A DNA stretch of 64,000 nucleotides. Origin: Shewanella sp. OMA3-2. GTDB taxonomy: Bacteria; Pseudomonadota; Gammaproteobacteria; Enterobacterales; Shewanellaceae. The notes under the pieces are model-generated. The model saw only the letters and a program-made list of their open reading frames with translations, searched no databases and had not been told where the DNA came from. The position numbers were made by a program, and so were the translations under genes. Positions 37,836-47,435 of the stretch are shown in pieces. The stretch spans positions 2,678,001 through 2,742,000 of the forward strand of contig NZ_CP090974.1 in NCBI RefSeq assembly GCF_021513195.1, written 5' to 3'. Within the stretch, counting starts at the first letter, position 1, and each line of letters opens with the position of its first letter.

Positions 37836-38477
37836 CTAGTTGGACATTACTGGCACGGCAACACCCGCTGCCATATAGGGAATAACTTTTCTTATAATTG
37901 CTTCAATATTATTGTGTTCGCCGTAATCTGAAGCGGCAATTTCATTTAATGCATCGGCTGATGCCATAGTGAATACCATAGTGCCAAGCGTAAAGTGCAA
38001 ACGCCAAAACATTTCAACCTGAGGTATGTGCGGCACGCTGGCGGTGACAGCTTGTACAAAGGTAGTCAAATATTGCCCATAATGCGTAGTGATAAACCAA
38101 CGTAAATGTCCTTGGCTTTCAATATAGCCACGACCAAGCAACTGCAGGAATATAATAGTGCCGCCATTTCTCACCTTATTAAGTTCTAATAATGGTTTGA
38201 TTAAGCATGAAAAAATATCATTAAGCGAGGCATGTTCTGGCGCTAGATGTAAACGCTTTATCTCATTTGCCGCAGCAGGCATAAACACGTCAAGATAACG
38301 CGCTAATACTGCTCTAATTAACTCTTTTTTGGAACCGAAATGATAATTAACCGAAGCTAAATTAACCTCAGCTTTGCTGGTGATTAAACGCAATGACGTT
38401 TCTGAAAACCCTCTCTCAGCAAACAGTTTTTCTGCTGAATCTAGAATTCTTGTTTTCGTATCAGTACGACTTGCCAT
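37836..38477 (-). CDS. psrA: TetR-family regulator, PsrA-like
   Basis: A 213-residue repressor. The TetR helix-turn-helix (TRILDSAEKLFAERGF, then NLASVNYHFGSKKELI) covers about residues 8-55, with a ligand domain after it that fits the PsrA/YcdC-like group. PsrA proteins sense long-chain fatty acids and control beta-oxidation. Support comes from its position directly before fadE and from matching 22-bp dyads upstream of itself and of the second fadE at 54 kb. The gene symbol is inferred from this context. Confidence 0.85.
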   Translation of the reverse strand: MASRTDTKTRILDSAEKLFAERGFSETSLRLITSKAEVNLASVNYHFGSKKELIRAVLARYLDVFMPAAANEIKRLHLAPEHASLNDIFSCLIKPLLELNKVRNGGTIIFLQLLGRGYIESQGHLRWFITTHYGQYLTTFVQAVTASVPHIPQVEMFWRLHFTLGTMVFTMASADALNEIAASDYGEHNNIEAIIRKVIPYMAAGVAVPVMSN

Positions 38478-38493
38478 CCTCTAACCCACTCTC

Positions 38494-38515
38494 AATTTAA
38501 ACACCTGTTTAAATT
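38494..38515. promoter_or_regulatory. PsrA-like operator upstream of tetR-fadE
   Basis: Perfect 10-bp arms AATTTAAACA and TGTTTAAATT around CC, 17 bases before the tetR start. A matching site is at 54004-54025. Confidence 0.75.
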
Positions 38516-38670
38516 AATCATTGAGCGCACAGATGTCAATTTAAATTTGGCTTATTTTCGCAGCAAAAACCGGTCCTAACGCCTTAAACAGCGCAACATT
38601 TTTAACTTATATGTAATATATAAAAAATTTATGTACACTGTTGTCCAAAATAACAATAAGGACATAACAA

Positions 38671-40539
38671 ATGAAACGAGCTTTAAAACAACCGTCTAAA
38701 ATTGCTCTTTTAATCGCATTATCACTGGGTATCACCGCATGTGGTGAACAAGATAATCTGCCCACAGTTGAATCAATACAAGATGCGAGCAAGACTCCCT
38801 CGGCTGAGATTAATTCAACAACAGCCATTGCCTTCATTAATCAAGCAGAAGCAGAGCTTGCCAACCTATCCATTGAAGCTAATCGCGCTGAATGGATATA
38901 TTCTAATTTTATTACTGAAGATACCGCGGCGCTTTCTGCTGCAATGGGCGAGAAAGTCATTTCAACATCAGTGCGCTATGCAACTGAAGCTGCCAAGTTT
39001 GCCAATGTAAAACTAGACGCAGTTAACGCCCGTAAGCTAAATAGTTTACGCAGTAGCTTAGTGTTACCTGCACCACTAGACCCAGTTAAAAATGCAGAGC
39101 TGGCAAAAATCAGCTCTGAATTAAATGGGATGTACGGTAAAGGTAAGTATTGCTTTGCCGATGGAAAGTGCCTAACGCAACCTGAATTATCAAATTTAAT
39201 GGCTGCTTCAAATGATCCTGCTGTACTGTTAGAAGCTTGGCAAGGCTGGCGTGAAATAGCTAAACCCATGCGGCCATTATTTCAACGTGAAGTTGAATTA
39301 GCTAATGAAGGCGCACGAGATCTAGGTTATCAAGATTTATCAGAATTATGGCGCAGCCAATATGATATGAAACCCGACGCGTTTTCTGCCGAGTTGGATA
39401 GGCTATGGGGACAAATAAAACCTTTATATGATTCACTTCATTGTTATGTTCGTGGCGAGTTGAATGAGCAATACGGGGATGATGTCGCCCCAAATACCGG
39501 TCCTATCCTGGCGCATTTATTAGGTAATATGTGGGCACAACAGTGGGGGACTATTTATGACTCAGTCGCCCCAGATAATGCCGACCCAGGTTATGATGTT
39601 ACCGCGCTACTGGCGAAAAATGGCTATGATGAAGTCAAAATGGTTAAACAAGCTGAAGGTTTTTTTACTTCGCTTGGGTTTGAAGATTTACCTGACACCT
39701 TTTGGACTCGCTCGTTATTTGTACAGCCACAAGACCGTGACGTCATCTGCCACGCTTCAGCATGGGACTTAGACAATTTAGATGATCTTCGTATCAAGAT
39801 GTGCATCCAAAAAACATCTGCTGACTTTAGCGTTATTCACCATGAGTTAGGTCATAACTTCTACCAAAGAGCCTATAAAGATCAACCTTTTATTTTCAAA
39901 AACTCCGCTAATGACGGATTTCATGAAGCAATTGGCGACACCATTGCATTATCTATTACCCCAAAGTATCTACAACAAATTGGCCTACTTGATACCTTAC
40001 CAGATGCTGATAAAGATATTGGCTTGTTACTAAAACAAGCATTAGATAAAGTCGCCTTTATGCCATTTGGTTTAATGATAGACCAATGGCGTTGGCAGGT
40101 ATTTAACGGCACTATTAAGCCAGAAAACTATAACCAAGCCTGGTGGGAGTTGCGTGAAAAATATCAAGGAGTTAAAGCTCCTATTACCAGAACCGAAATG
40201 GATTTTGACCCAGGCGCTAAATACCATGTCCCTGGTAATGTCCCGTACACCCGCTACTTTCTAGCACATGTGCTGCAATTCCAATTCCATAAAGCCCTTT
40301 GTGATATTGCACAAGATAAAGGACCAGTTCATCGCTGCAGTATTTACGGTAATAAAGAGGCTGGGGCTAAATTAAATGAAATGCTGGAAATAGGGGCTAG
40401 TCAGCCATGGCCTGAAGCATTAAATATCGTGACAGGCACTAAGCAAATGGATGCTAAGGCGGTACTTGATTACTTTGCTCCGTTACACATTTGGCTAGAT
40501 AAACAAAATAGCAATGCTAACCGTCAATGTGGTTGGTAG
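38671..40539 (+). CDS. M2-family peptidyl-dipeptidase (ACE-like) lipoprotein
   Basis: A 622-residue zinc metallopeptidase of the angiotensin-converting-enzyme family, which removes C-terminal dipeptides. The N-terminus is a lipoprotein signal with lipobox GITAC. The zinc motif HELGH is at residues 391-395 and the third ligand Glu is in GFHEAIGD (about 417). KYHVPGNVPYTRYFLAHVLQFQ marks the conserved C-terminal part of the active site. AAGGA precedes the ATG. It probably works on peptides at the periplasmic face of a membrane. Confidence 0.94.
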   Translation: MKRALKQPSKIALLIALSLGITACGEQDNLPTVESIQDASKTPSAEINSTTAIAFINQAEAELANLSIEANRAEWIYSNFITEDTAALSAAMGEKVISTSVRYATEAAKFANVKLDAVNARKLNSLRSSLVLPAPLDPVKNAELAKISSELNGMYGKGKYCFADGKCLTQPELSNLMAASNDPAVLLEAWQGWREIAKPMRPLFQREVELANEGARDLGYQDLSELWRSQYDMKPDAFSAELDRLWGQIKPLYDSLHCYVRGELNEQYGDDVAPNTGPILAHLLGNMWAQQWGTIYDSVAPDNADPGYDVTALLAKNGYDEVKMVKQAEGFFTSLGFEDLPDTFWTRSLFVQPQDRDVICHASAWDLDNLDDLRIKMCIQKTSADFSVIHHELGHNFYQRAYKDQPFIFKNSANDGFHEAIGDTIALSITPKYLQQIGLLDTLPDADKDIGLLLKQALDKVAFMPFGLMIDQWRWQVFNGTIKPENYNQAWWELREKYQGVKAPITRTEMDFDPGAKYHVPGNVPYTRYFLAHVLQFQFHKALCDIAQDKGPVHRCSIYGNKEAGAKLNEMLEIGASQPWPEALNIVTGTKQMDAKAVLDYFAPLHIWLDKQNSNANRQCGW

Positions 40540-40576
40540 TTATTTAAGCGATATCATGATGTGATGCGACTGAAGT

Positions 40577-40604
40577 AAAAACGCCAAGAATATTTGGCGT
40601 TTTT
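40577..40604 (+). terminator. Terminator after the M2 peptidase
   Basis: 11-bp arms (40577-40587 and 40594-40604) with a 6-nt loop and a T run, 38 bases past the stop. Confidence 0.9.
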
Positions 40605-40628
40605 TATTTCTCTGCTTATCGACTTTAC

Positions 40629-41048
40629 TTATCGAACGCCACTGCCTTTACCATGAATAACCAGAATATTACGCTCTCCCCGTTCAAACGCGCCAAAAAT
40701 ACAATTAACTAAATTTAGCCTTGCTTGAGGTAAGTAATACTCATGCACATCTAAACTGGTTTTAATATCATTAAAACCCAAGGGTAATTGTTTAAAAACG
40801 GCATCTGCATCCCATCATGCTAATGACTGACTATTTCATCTGGATTAACTGGCGAAAATTGATAAGGCATCAGCGGTAAAACAGCAAATAACTCATGCTG
40901 GTTTAATGCACCTTGCTTGGCTAATTGCCCTGCTGTTGATCAAGATGGATCAACCAAGCTTACAGCTTGTGTTTTATTGATATCCTTAATTAACGGTATG
41001 ACACCAAACATCTCTTCAAAAAAATAGTACTTTATCATCTTGAAGCAC
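40629..41048 (-). pseudogene. smrA: Decayed Smr-domain gene (smrA-like)
   Basis: Homology shows in three frames. DDKVLFF then FEEMFGVIPLIKD matches the N-terminus, from a likely GTG start at 41048 with AGGGAAG upstream. LAKQGALNQHEL continues it. The C-terminal Smr domain follows as SLDVHEYYLPQARLNLV and GERNILVIHGKGSGVR. There is an extra T in a T7 run, an in-frame TGA, a TAG, another frame change, and the end is truncated after GKGSGVR. Several independent lesions show real decay, not one sequencing slip. SmrA proteins are MutS2-like nucleases of unclear role. Confidence 0.8.
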
Positions 41049-41159
41049 ATTACTTCCCTACACACTTTGTAATGATTATGTTCTATGGCGACGGTAAAGA
41101 ATAATTTATAGTACCTACAATGTTGTAAAATAAATCAATTTGACGAGAAACTTGTTTTA

Positions 41160-41735
41160 ATGAAGCTTTTAAAACCCGTAATAATGATACTAGTCTGTCT
41201 GCTTGCCACTATCGCCTCAATGCCAGGTTACAGTAATACAAATGCAGATAATGACATGCTGAACGAAAATTATACCCTCCTAGCAAAGGGGTTTTATAAC
41301 CTTAATATTGAGGTTCTTAATGATATATATAGTGACAATGCTGTGTATATATCTGAAACACAAGATAAAGACATACTTTACGGTAAGCAAAATATTATTA
41401 ATTTATACCGTAATTTTTTTGATAAAATTAAACGAAAAAACGCTAAAATTGAAATTGATTTTCGCGTGGCGGTTCGTCAGTTATCAGAAGACCAATCGAC
41501 CGATATAGGTTATTACTTGGTTAGATTCCACCCAGGTAAAGAATCAGGCGAGCCCATCAGTGAGTTTGCCGGCAAATTTGTCACCGTCGCCAAGCGTACC
41601 GCCGAAGGCAAATGGCAAATAAATGTTGATTCTAACACTCGTTCAAAACCTGAATTTTATTACCGCGCCAAACCTATGCCTAACTGGTATTACGGTAAGC
41701 AATTTATTCAACAAGCTACAGAACAAGCTCAATGA
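41160..41735 (+). CDS. Exported SnoaL/DUF4440-like protein
   Basis: A 191-residue protein with a signal peptide (about residues 1-25) and an NTF2-like domain (LNENYTLLAKGFYNLN, IYSDNAVYIS, GKQNIINLYRNFF, and GKWQINVDSNTR). The fold usually binds a small ligand or acts as an accessory domain; no catalytic residues can be assigned. No ribosome site is obvious. Its stop overlaps the start of the next gene (ATGA), so the two are co-translated. Confidence 0.75.
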   Translation: MKLLKPVIMILVCLLATIASMPGYSNTNADNDMLNENYTLLAKGFYNLNIEVLNDIYSDNAVYISETQDKDILYGKQNIINLYRNFFDKIKRKNAKIEIDFRVAVRQLSEDQSTDIGYYLVRFHPGKESGEPISEFAGKFVTVAKRTAEGKWQINVDSNTRSKPEFYYRAKPMPNWYYGKQFIQQATEQAQ

Positions 41736-42250
41736 TGCTATCTGCTACCTTTAACTATAATCAACCCTGCCCATGCCTTAGCGGTATAACCTACCAAGCT
41801 TGTTGCCATGCTTATCACACACAACAACGCGTTGCTGACAGTGCCGACACATTAATGCGCTCTCGTTATTGTGCATTTGTTGTGGGTGAGTTCGACTATT
41901 TAATCAATACCCATCACCCACGATATTTGGCAGACTTAACGACAGAAAAACTATCCCAAGGTAATACATTATGGTTAGGTTTGCAGGTATTAACACATCA
42001 ATTGATAGATAAAAGTCATCCGGCTTTTAATCTTACATTTATCGATACCGTACAAGCCATTGTGGTATTTAAAGCCTGGTATAAGCTTGATAAAGGCGTT
42101 GATGCTATTTTTGAAGAGTCACATTTTGTGCGACACGAAGGTAAATGGTTTTATACTCAAGGTGTGCAAATGGAGGTTGATTTACCGCGGAGGAATGATC
42201 CATGTGTGTGCCAAAGTGGTAAGAAATTTAAACAATGTTGTATCAGCTAA
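41732..42250 (+). CDS. ychJ: YchJ-family protein with SEC-C motifs
   Basis: A 172-residue UPF0225/YchJ protein. Both ends carry zinc-binding SEC-C-type motifs: CPCLSGITYQACC at the start and DPCVCQSGKKFKQCC at the end. Between them is the conserved LMRSRYCAFVVGEFDYLINTHH region. SEC-C motifs bind zinc and often mediate contact with proteins such as SecB or the ribosome. The precise role is unknown. It overlaps the previous gene by four bases. Confidence 0.92.
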   Translation: MMLSATFNYNQPCPCLSGITYQACCHAYHTQQRVADSADTLMRSRYCAFVVGEFDYLINTHHPRYLADLTTEKLSQGNTLWLGLQVLTHQLIDKSHPAFNLTFIDTVQAIVVFKAWYKLDKGVDAIFEESHFVRHEGKWFYTQGVQMEVDLPRRNDPCVCQSGKKFKQCCIS

Positions 42251-42325
42251 TGCTGGCTATACATAGAATAGTAGGATTATTCAGTCGGCGCGATTTTACT
42301 CGTCGTGAGCGATTAGTACCGCCAG

Positions 42326-44566
42326 CTATTGTAGTGAATTTAGGACTAAATCATTAAAATCATTGACTCTAATAGCTGGGCTATATAAGTAACCTTGTGC
42401 TTGATCACACATCATTTTCTCTAAAAACTCTGCTTGCTCAACCGTTTCAACCCCTTCAGCTGTGATCGACATATTCAGCGCTTTAGCCATCGCGATTATC
42501 GCACTAACAATTTCACGGCTCTGCTTACTGGATGATATATCCATTATAAATGAACGATCTATTTTCAGCTTAGTGATAGGAAACTGTTTAAGGTACTTCA
42601 TTGAACTGTAGCCAGTACCAAAATCATCAATAGCTATCCCGACACCTAAATCAGCCAGCTCATGGCAAAGGTTAATGGCATAACGAATATCGCCCATAAG
42701 TTCAGTTTCAGTAATTTCAAGAATAAGACTTCTTGGTTTAATACGATAACGATTTAACAGATCCCAAACTTGTTCAAATAAATCACCACTAAAAAACTGT
42801 CTTGCCGCGACATTAACATGCATAGTAATGCCAACATTTTTATGCTGCCACAAGTTTAATTGTTTACATGCGGTTTCTAATACCCATGAGCCAATTGCAT
42901 TAATCATGCCCGACTGCTCAGCTATTTCAATAAATGCCCCTGGATATAACACCCCTTGACGAGGATGATTCCATCTAATTAATGCCTCAGCACCAACATA
43001 CTGATGACTCTCAAAATCCATTAGTGGTTGATAATACAGCTCAAATTGACGACCTTTAATCGCATACTGTAAATCTTTTTCTATATTGGCATCACTTTTA
43101 AATTGTTCGAGTAATTCTTGGTTAAAAAATTGGTAATAACCGTTGGACTGCTTTTTTGCGCATTGCAATGCAATATCGGCACAGGATAAAGGTGAAAATA
43201 GATCAATTACCGAACCAATATCGACAATAGCGACAGCCGGTTTAGGCTCAACTTTTTCTCTATTTATAATCATAAAGGCTGATAAATTGTTAATGAGTTT
43301 ACTCACCAATCCGTCTAATTCTTTTTCTGGCATCATTTTGGGCAATAAAATACAAAATTCATCACTGCCAATTCGAGCCACATCAATTGCTTTATGGTTT
43401 GCTGCAAAGTGCTTTAAACGCCTAGAAACCTCAATTAATAACAGATCACCTTGTACGTGTCCGTTGGTATCATTGAAACGTTTAAAACCTAATAAATCCA
43501 CCAGTAATAATATACCTTCTTGGGCTTTATCCAGCTGTGGCGTAAAGTAAGACCGATTATGTAATCCAGTTAAACTACAGTGCCATGCAAGATGTTCTAA
43601 CTCTGCTTTATGTTCAAATTGTGAAGAAATATCATAGCTTGACACTAGTGCATAGCGGTTACCTTGTTCTGTCATAAACCCAGTAACATGGTAATGCAAC
43701 CAATAGTATTTATTATCGATACGCTTAAGTTTTATGTCGCCAACAACACTTTCATTATTGGCAATTTTATCTAACATATATTGCAGAGTATCAGGGTTAT
43801 TTCTAAATATATCTAAATTCATCACGCTATGATGTTCAATATCACTGCGTAATAACCCTGTCATTTTTTGGTGAGCGAAGTTGACATAATCCACCATTAA
43901 GGTGTCAGTGTTAACAATCATAACTACATGGTCTGAATGTTCTGTCGCATTACGCAATAAATGAATTTGCTCTGATTTATCATAGGAGTGACGGGTTGCT
44001 AAAGTTAATGCGAGCTGATCAGCGCACTGAATTACAATTTGAATTTGGTCAAGCGACCATTCAAATAATGTTTTAAATTCAATAGATAACACACCTTCAA
44101 TGTGGCCATTAATACGAATAGCAACATTAAGAGTACTAACAATATGATTGGTTTGATAATAATCAAATGAGTGAATTAGCTGGTCAGTCGGCAAAATATG
44201 ATTCACCGCAATATAACGATGATTCTTTAGCTGTTCAAAATAGCTGAACTCTATGTCCGATTGTTTGGTATCTAGAGTATGTTTTGGGTCGTTATGGTGG
44301 GTTTGGCAATAATGAGCAATTAACCTTTTAGAGCAGGATAAGAAAGAGCTTTGTTCAGCCCTAACCTCAGCAGTTTTTGTGCTATCAAATTTTTCATCAA
44401 ATAGCCAAACTGAAACTAAAGAAGCGATAAAATGTTGCTGCAATAGCTTACTAACCAGTTCAGAGGTTTTTGTAAAGTTACCCTGCTGTTTGGCGCTAGA
44501 ATTTACAATGAGTTCTAAAAGGTGCTGATTTTGTTTTTGTGTCATTAGTTTCCCGAAAGACATCAT
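42326..44566 (-). CDS. GAF-PAS-GGDEF-EAL cyclic di-GMP signalling protein
   Basis: A 746-residue cytoplasmic protein. A GAF-like domain (about 15-190) is followed by PAS (about 205-315), GGDEF (about 330-480) and EAL (about 495-745). The GGDEF site reads GSDEF, which may lower or abolish cyclase activity. The EAL domain looks complete: EALIRW, NVAARQF, EITETEL, DDFGTGYSS, KIDRSF, AEGVET. A net phosphodiesterase is most likely. GGGAAA precedes the ATG at 44545, so the first seven residues may not be translated. Monocistronic. Confidence 0.92.
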   Translation of the reverse strand: MMSFGKLMTQKQNQHLLELIVNSSAKQQGNFTKTSELVSKLLQQHFIASLVSVWLFDEKFDSTKTAEVRAEQSSFLSCSKRLIAHYCQTHHNDPKHTLDTKQSDIEFSYFEQLKNHRYIAVNHILPTDQLIHSFDYYQTNHIVSTLNVAIRINGHIEGVLSIEFKTLFEWSLDQIQIVIQCADQLALTLATRHSYDKSEQIHLLRNATEHSDHVVMIVNTDTLMVDYVNFAHQKMTGLLRSDIEHHSVMNLDIFRNNPDTLQYMLDKIANNESVVGDIKLKRIDNKYYWLHYHVTGFMTEQGNRYALVSSYDISSQFEHKAELEHLAWHCSLTGLHNRSYFTPQLDKAQEGILLLVDLLGFKRFNDTNGHVQGDLLLIEVSRRLKHFAANHKAIDVARIGSDEFCILLPKMMPEKELDGLVSKLINNLSAFMIINREKVEPKPAVAIVDIGSVIDLFSPLSCADIALQCAKKQSNGYYQFFNQELLEQFKSDANIEKDLQYAIKGRQFELYYQPLMDFESHQYVGAEALIRWNHPRQGVLYPGAFIEIAEQSGMINAIGSWVLETACKQLNLWQHKNVGITMHVNVAARQFFSGDLFEQVWDLLNRYRIKPRSLILEITETELMGDIRYAINLCHELADLGVGIAIDDFGTGYSSMKYLKQFPITKLKIDRSFIMDISSSKQSREIVSAIIAMAKALNMSITAEGVETVEQAEFLEKMMCDQAQGYLYSPAIRVNDFNDLVLNSLQ

Positions 44567-44661
44567 ACATTGTCATTCTACTGAATTATTATTAGCCCGC
44601 TATAGTCAGCAACGTGCAGATAACTCAATGCATCCCGTTGGGAGCTTTATTATAAGCTGTT

Positions 44662-44690
44662 TTATAACCTTTTATAATCAAAGGTTATAA
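44662..44690 (-). terminator. Hairpin after the DUF406 gene
   Basis: 11-bp arms TTATAACCTTT and AAAGGTTATAA with a 7-nt loop, about 70 bases past the DUF406 stop. T-run support is weak; it could instead be an operator for the upstream GGDEF/EAL gene. Confidence 0.4.
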
Positions 44691-44758
44691 TAAAATTATT
44701 TTGAGTGAAGATACACTTACAATTGACAAATCGCAATACTATTTATATCCCATAATAG

Positions 44759-45046
44759 TTACAAACCATTTTCTAATTGGAACAGCATTTTTTCAACTGT
44801 TACCGAAAACGCCAAGATTAACTCAACTTCATAACCTAATTGATTAACCTTAACATTAACCTGATCAAATCGATTTTGTGCTTTGACAATCATATTTTGA
44901 GCATCTGCTTGAGCCGTTTCTGTTTTAAAGACTAAAACTAGCTCAGTATCATGTTCATCAATTACAGCACCTATATCGACAACACTGCCACAATCACGGC
45001 ATGAGTCATTTACGTTCTGCTGTTGTTGTCTAATTTTTTTAATCAT
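44759..45046 (-). CDS. DUF406 (YfcZ/YiiS-like) protein
   Basis: A 95-residue soluble protein of the DUF406 family. Features are CRDCGSVVDIGAVID near the N-terminus and the amphipathic QADAQNMIVKAQNRF helix, followed by a beta strand region. YfcZ sits near fatty-acid genes in enteric bacteria, but the function is not established. No signal peptide or membrane segment. Confidence 0.8.
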   Translation of the reverse strand: MIKKIRQQQQNVNDSCRDCGSVVDIGAVIDEHDTELVLVFKTETAQADAQNMIVKAQNRFDQVNVKVNQLGYEVELILAFSVTVEKMLFQLENGL

Positions 45047-45187
45047 AGTTGGCCACTTAAATGTTGAGGTATAACGTAAATTTATATCTCAACATCATAA
45101 AATAATTCAATGACCATTTCCCTCACTTGGCTCACAAATCTACTTAAGGTTATTTCTATGCCATAACTAAGTATGTGCATGTGTACT

Positions 45188-45685
45188 TTACGCTGTGAGC
45201 TTTACCATCGTTTGACTAATCTGTCGTTGACGCTCTAATTGTTCCACAAAATGCATCTCTTCTACGGCCTCATAGTGAGTGTCTAGCCCTTCATATTTTG
45301 TACGCACCAAATGGCTACTATTACCTAATGCTTGGACCATAGCGTCATCATGTTTGCCACGTATCACTATTGCCTCAGGAGATAAGCTTTGTTGTAAGTG
45401 AAATTGACGTAAACCTTGGGAATGAAAAACAGCGCCATTATTAACATGTTCTGTCATGGAGGATAAATCATCGACTAACTTTTGTGGCTGTTGTAGTTGA
45501 AACTGTTTATAGAGCTTTTGATTAATGGTGAGGTCTTTATCAAACTGAAATTGTGCCATATCACTGCTGTCTGCTGACAACATGGCTAGCAGTAAACCAA
45601 ATTCACCACGTCGCTGGTTCTCGACAGCCGCATTTAAACGACCGCCTAATTGTAATTCATTGACCAGTAGTGACTCAATCTGCAT
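45188..45685 (-). CDS. VC2046/SO_2500-family conserved protein
   Basis: A 165-residue protein that fits the conserved VC2046/SO_2500 family of Vibrio and Shewanella, recognised by the N-terminal VNELQLGGRLNAAVENQRRGEFGLLLAML region (first half) and the acidic C-terminal end. No catalytic motif, signal or membrane segment is visible. Function unknown. It lies just upstream of, and opposite to, the tRNA-Tyr array. Confidence 0.75.
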   Translation of the reverse strand: MQIESLLVNELQLGGRLNAAVENQRRGEFGLLLAMLSADSSDMAQFQFDKDLTINQKLYKQFQLQQPQKLVDDLSSMTEHVNNGAVFHSQGLRQFHLQQSLSPEAIVIRGKHDDAMVQALGNSSHLVRTKYEGLDTHYEAVEEMHFVEQLERQRQISQTMVKLTA

Positions 45686-45766
45686 ATAAAAACAACACTA
45701 TTATGACTCGATGCTATTTTATCGACCAAACACACCTAAACTTTAGAAAAATATTCATTTTTAGCC

Positions 45767-45795
45767 TTTACATATTTTGGGTTTATGACTACTAT
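45767..45795 (+). promoter_or_regulatory. Promoter of the tRNA-Tyr array
   Basis: TTTACA (45767-45772) and TACTAT (45790-45795) are separated by exactly 17 bp. A GC-rich discriminator (GGCGGCCGC) follows, typical of stable-RNA promoters under stringent control. Confidence 0.75.
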
Positions 45796-45810
45796 GGCGG
45801 CCGCAATTGA

Positions 45811-45895
45811 GGAGGGGTTCCCGAGTGGCCAAAGGGATCAGACTGTAAATCTGACGGCTCAGCCTTCGAAGGTTCGAATCCTTCTCCCTCCACCA
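45811..45895 (+). tRNA. tRNA-Tyr (anticodon GTA), copy 1
   Basis: 85-nt class II tRNA with acceptor arms GGAGGGG / CTCCCTCC region, anticodon loop CTGTAAA, a long variable arm, T loop TTCGAAT and an encoded CCA. Confidence 0.97.
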
Positions 45896-45933
45896 TTTGC
45901 GATGTAATTTAGATAGACGAAAAAGAAATATGT

Positions 45934-46018
45934 GGAGGGGTTCCCGAGTGGCCAAAGGGATCAGACTGTAAATCTGACGGCTCAGCCTTCGAAGGTTCGA
46001 ATCCTTCTCCCTCCACCA
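45934..46018 (+). tRNA. tRNA-Tyr (anticodon GTA), copy 2
   Basis: Identical in sequence to copy 1 by eye; 38 bases after it. Confidence 0.97.
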
Positions 46019-46047
46019 TCTTTCTTATTCATTTATCTCTATTCAGT

Positions 46048-46132
46048 GGAGGGGTTCCCGAGTGGCCAAAGGGATCAGACTGTAAATCTGACGGCTCAGC
46101 CTTCGAAGGTTCGAATCCTTCTCCCTCCACCA
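46048..46132 (+). tRNA. tRNA-Tyr (anticodon GTA), copy 3
   Basis: Identical to the other two copies by eye; 29 bases after copy 2. The three are probably one transcript. Confidence 0.97.
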
Positions 46133-46319
46133 TTTTTACTTTATGTCACCACAGTTTGAATTAAGCTAAATTCAAAGTTAACACATCACAATTGCAATTC
46201 GTTTACCCTCAGTTTTATCTCCCAGATTAATCTTTTTACTCCTGTTCTATTTCCCGCTAGGTTTAAGTATGTTTTTTATTTAAGATTGGTCTGAATAACA
46301 ATCAAAATGAGACAACAAC

Positions 46320-47393
46320 ATGCCGACTAATTGGGTTAACCAAGCCATTGCTAAGATTGATGCAGACTATCAACGTTCTGCCGATACTCACCTTATAAAA
46401 CTCGATTTACCACAACTTAACGGCGTTGATATTTATCTTAAAGATGAAAGTACCCACCCTACGGGCAGCTTAAAGCATCGTTTGGCCCGTTCATTATTCT
46501 TATATTCCCTGTGTAATGGCTGGATTAATCAACATACAACCATTATTGAATCATCTTCTGGCAGTACAGCAGTATCAGAAGCGTATTTTGCACGTTTAAT
46601 TGGTTTGCCGTTTATTGCTGTGATGCCCTCAACGACGGCGAAAAAGAAAATTCAACAGATTGAGTTCTATGGTGGTCAATGTCACTTTGTTGATAATAGC
46701 AGACAAATATATGCACAATCAGAACGTCTTGCTAAAGAACTAAATGGTCATTACATGGATCAATTCACTTTTGCAGAACGTGCCACAGACTGGCGAGGCA
46801 ATAACAATATTGCTGACTCGATATTTATCCAAATGCAACGTGAGCCGCACCCTATTCCCCACTGGATTGTGATGAGCCCTGGCACTGGTGGTACCTCCGC
46901 CACTATTGGCCGTTATATTCGCTACCAACAATTATCGACTCAACTGTGTGTAGTTGATCCTGAAAACTCGGTTTTTTATGATTATTTTCACAGTGGCGAT
47001 AAAACACTGACAGGCCAAAAAGGCAGTAAAATTGAAGGCATTGGGCGACCTAGGGTCGAACCATCCTTTATTGCTGGTGTCGTAGACGAAATGCATAAAG
47101 TCCCCGATGGAGCATCAATTGCCACTATGCAGTGGTTAGAAACCTTGATAGGTCGAAAAACGGGGGCATCAACAGGGACAAACTTATATGGTGCATTACT
47201 GTTGGCCACGCGAATGCAAAAACAAGGGCAAGTGGGCTCTATTGTGACTTTGATTTGTGATGCGGGGGAAAGATACCTAGATACTTACTATAATCCCCAA
47301 TGGATTGAGAACAATATCGGTTGCTTTAAACCGTTTGAACAACAGCTCAGTGAATTTAATCAAAGTGGATTACTCAGTCCATTGGATTGCTAA
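46320..47393 (+). CDS. Cysteine-synthase-family PLP enzyme (Cds1-like)
   Basis: A 357-residue fold-type II pyridoxal-phosphate enzyme. The PLP lysine is K52 (TGSLKHR), with substrate loop [11 protein letters not shown] and phosphate loop [14 protein letters not shown]. The [10 protein letters not shown] form and the length fit the cysteine desulfhydrase/Cds1-like branch rather than true O-acetylserine sulfhydrylase CysK/CysM. The likely reaction is breakdown of cysteine to sulfide, pyruvate and ammonia, but this is by similarity only. Monocistronic, convergent with queE. Confidence 0.85.
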   Translation: MPTNWVNQAIAKIDADYQRSADTHLIKLDLPQLNGVDIYLKDESTHPTGSLKHRLARSLFLYSLCNGWINQHTTIIESSSGSTAVSEAYFARLIGLPFIAVMPSTTAKKKIQQIEFYGGQCHFVDNSRQIYAQSERLAKELNGHYMDQFTFAERATDWRGNNNIADSIFIQMQREPHPIPHWIVMSPGTGGTSATIGRYIRYQQLSTQLCVVDPENSVFYDYFHSGDKTLTGQKGSKIEGIGRPRVEPSFIAGVVDEMHKVPDGASIATMQWLETLIGRKTGASTGTNLYGALLLATRMQKQGQVGSIVTLICDAGERYLDTYYNPQWIENNIGCFKPFEQQLSEFNQSGLLSPLDC

Positions 47394-47401
47394 ATCGATT
47401 T

Positions 47402-47423
47402 GCCCCAAAACATATTTTGGGGC
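47402..47423. terminator. Hairpin between convergent Cds1-like gene and queE
   Basis: 9-bp arms GCCCCAAAA and TTTTGGGGC with a 4-nt loop, 9 bases past the first gene's stop and 13 bases past the queE stop. T-run is short. Confidence 0.65.
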
Positions 47424-47435
47424 TGCCTTTATGGC

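Noticed and set aside
45932..46159. Plus-strand open frame with two repeated MEGFPSGQRDQTVNLTAQ-like blocks
   Set aside because: It is simply the translation of tRNA-Tyr copies 2 and 3; no ribosome site or independent evidence.
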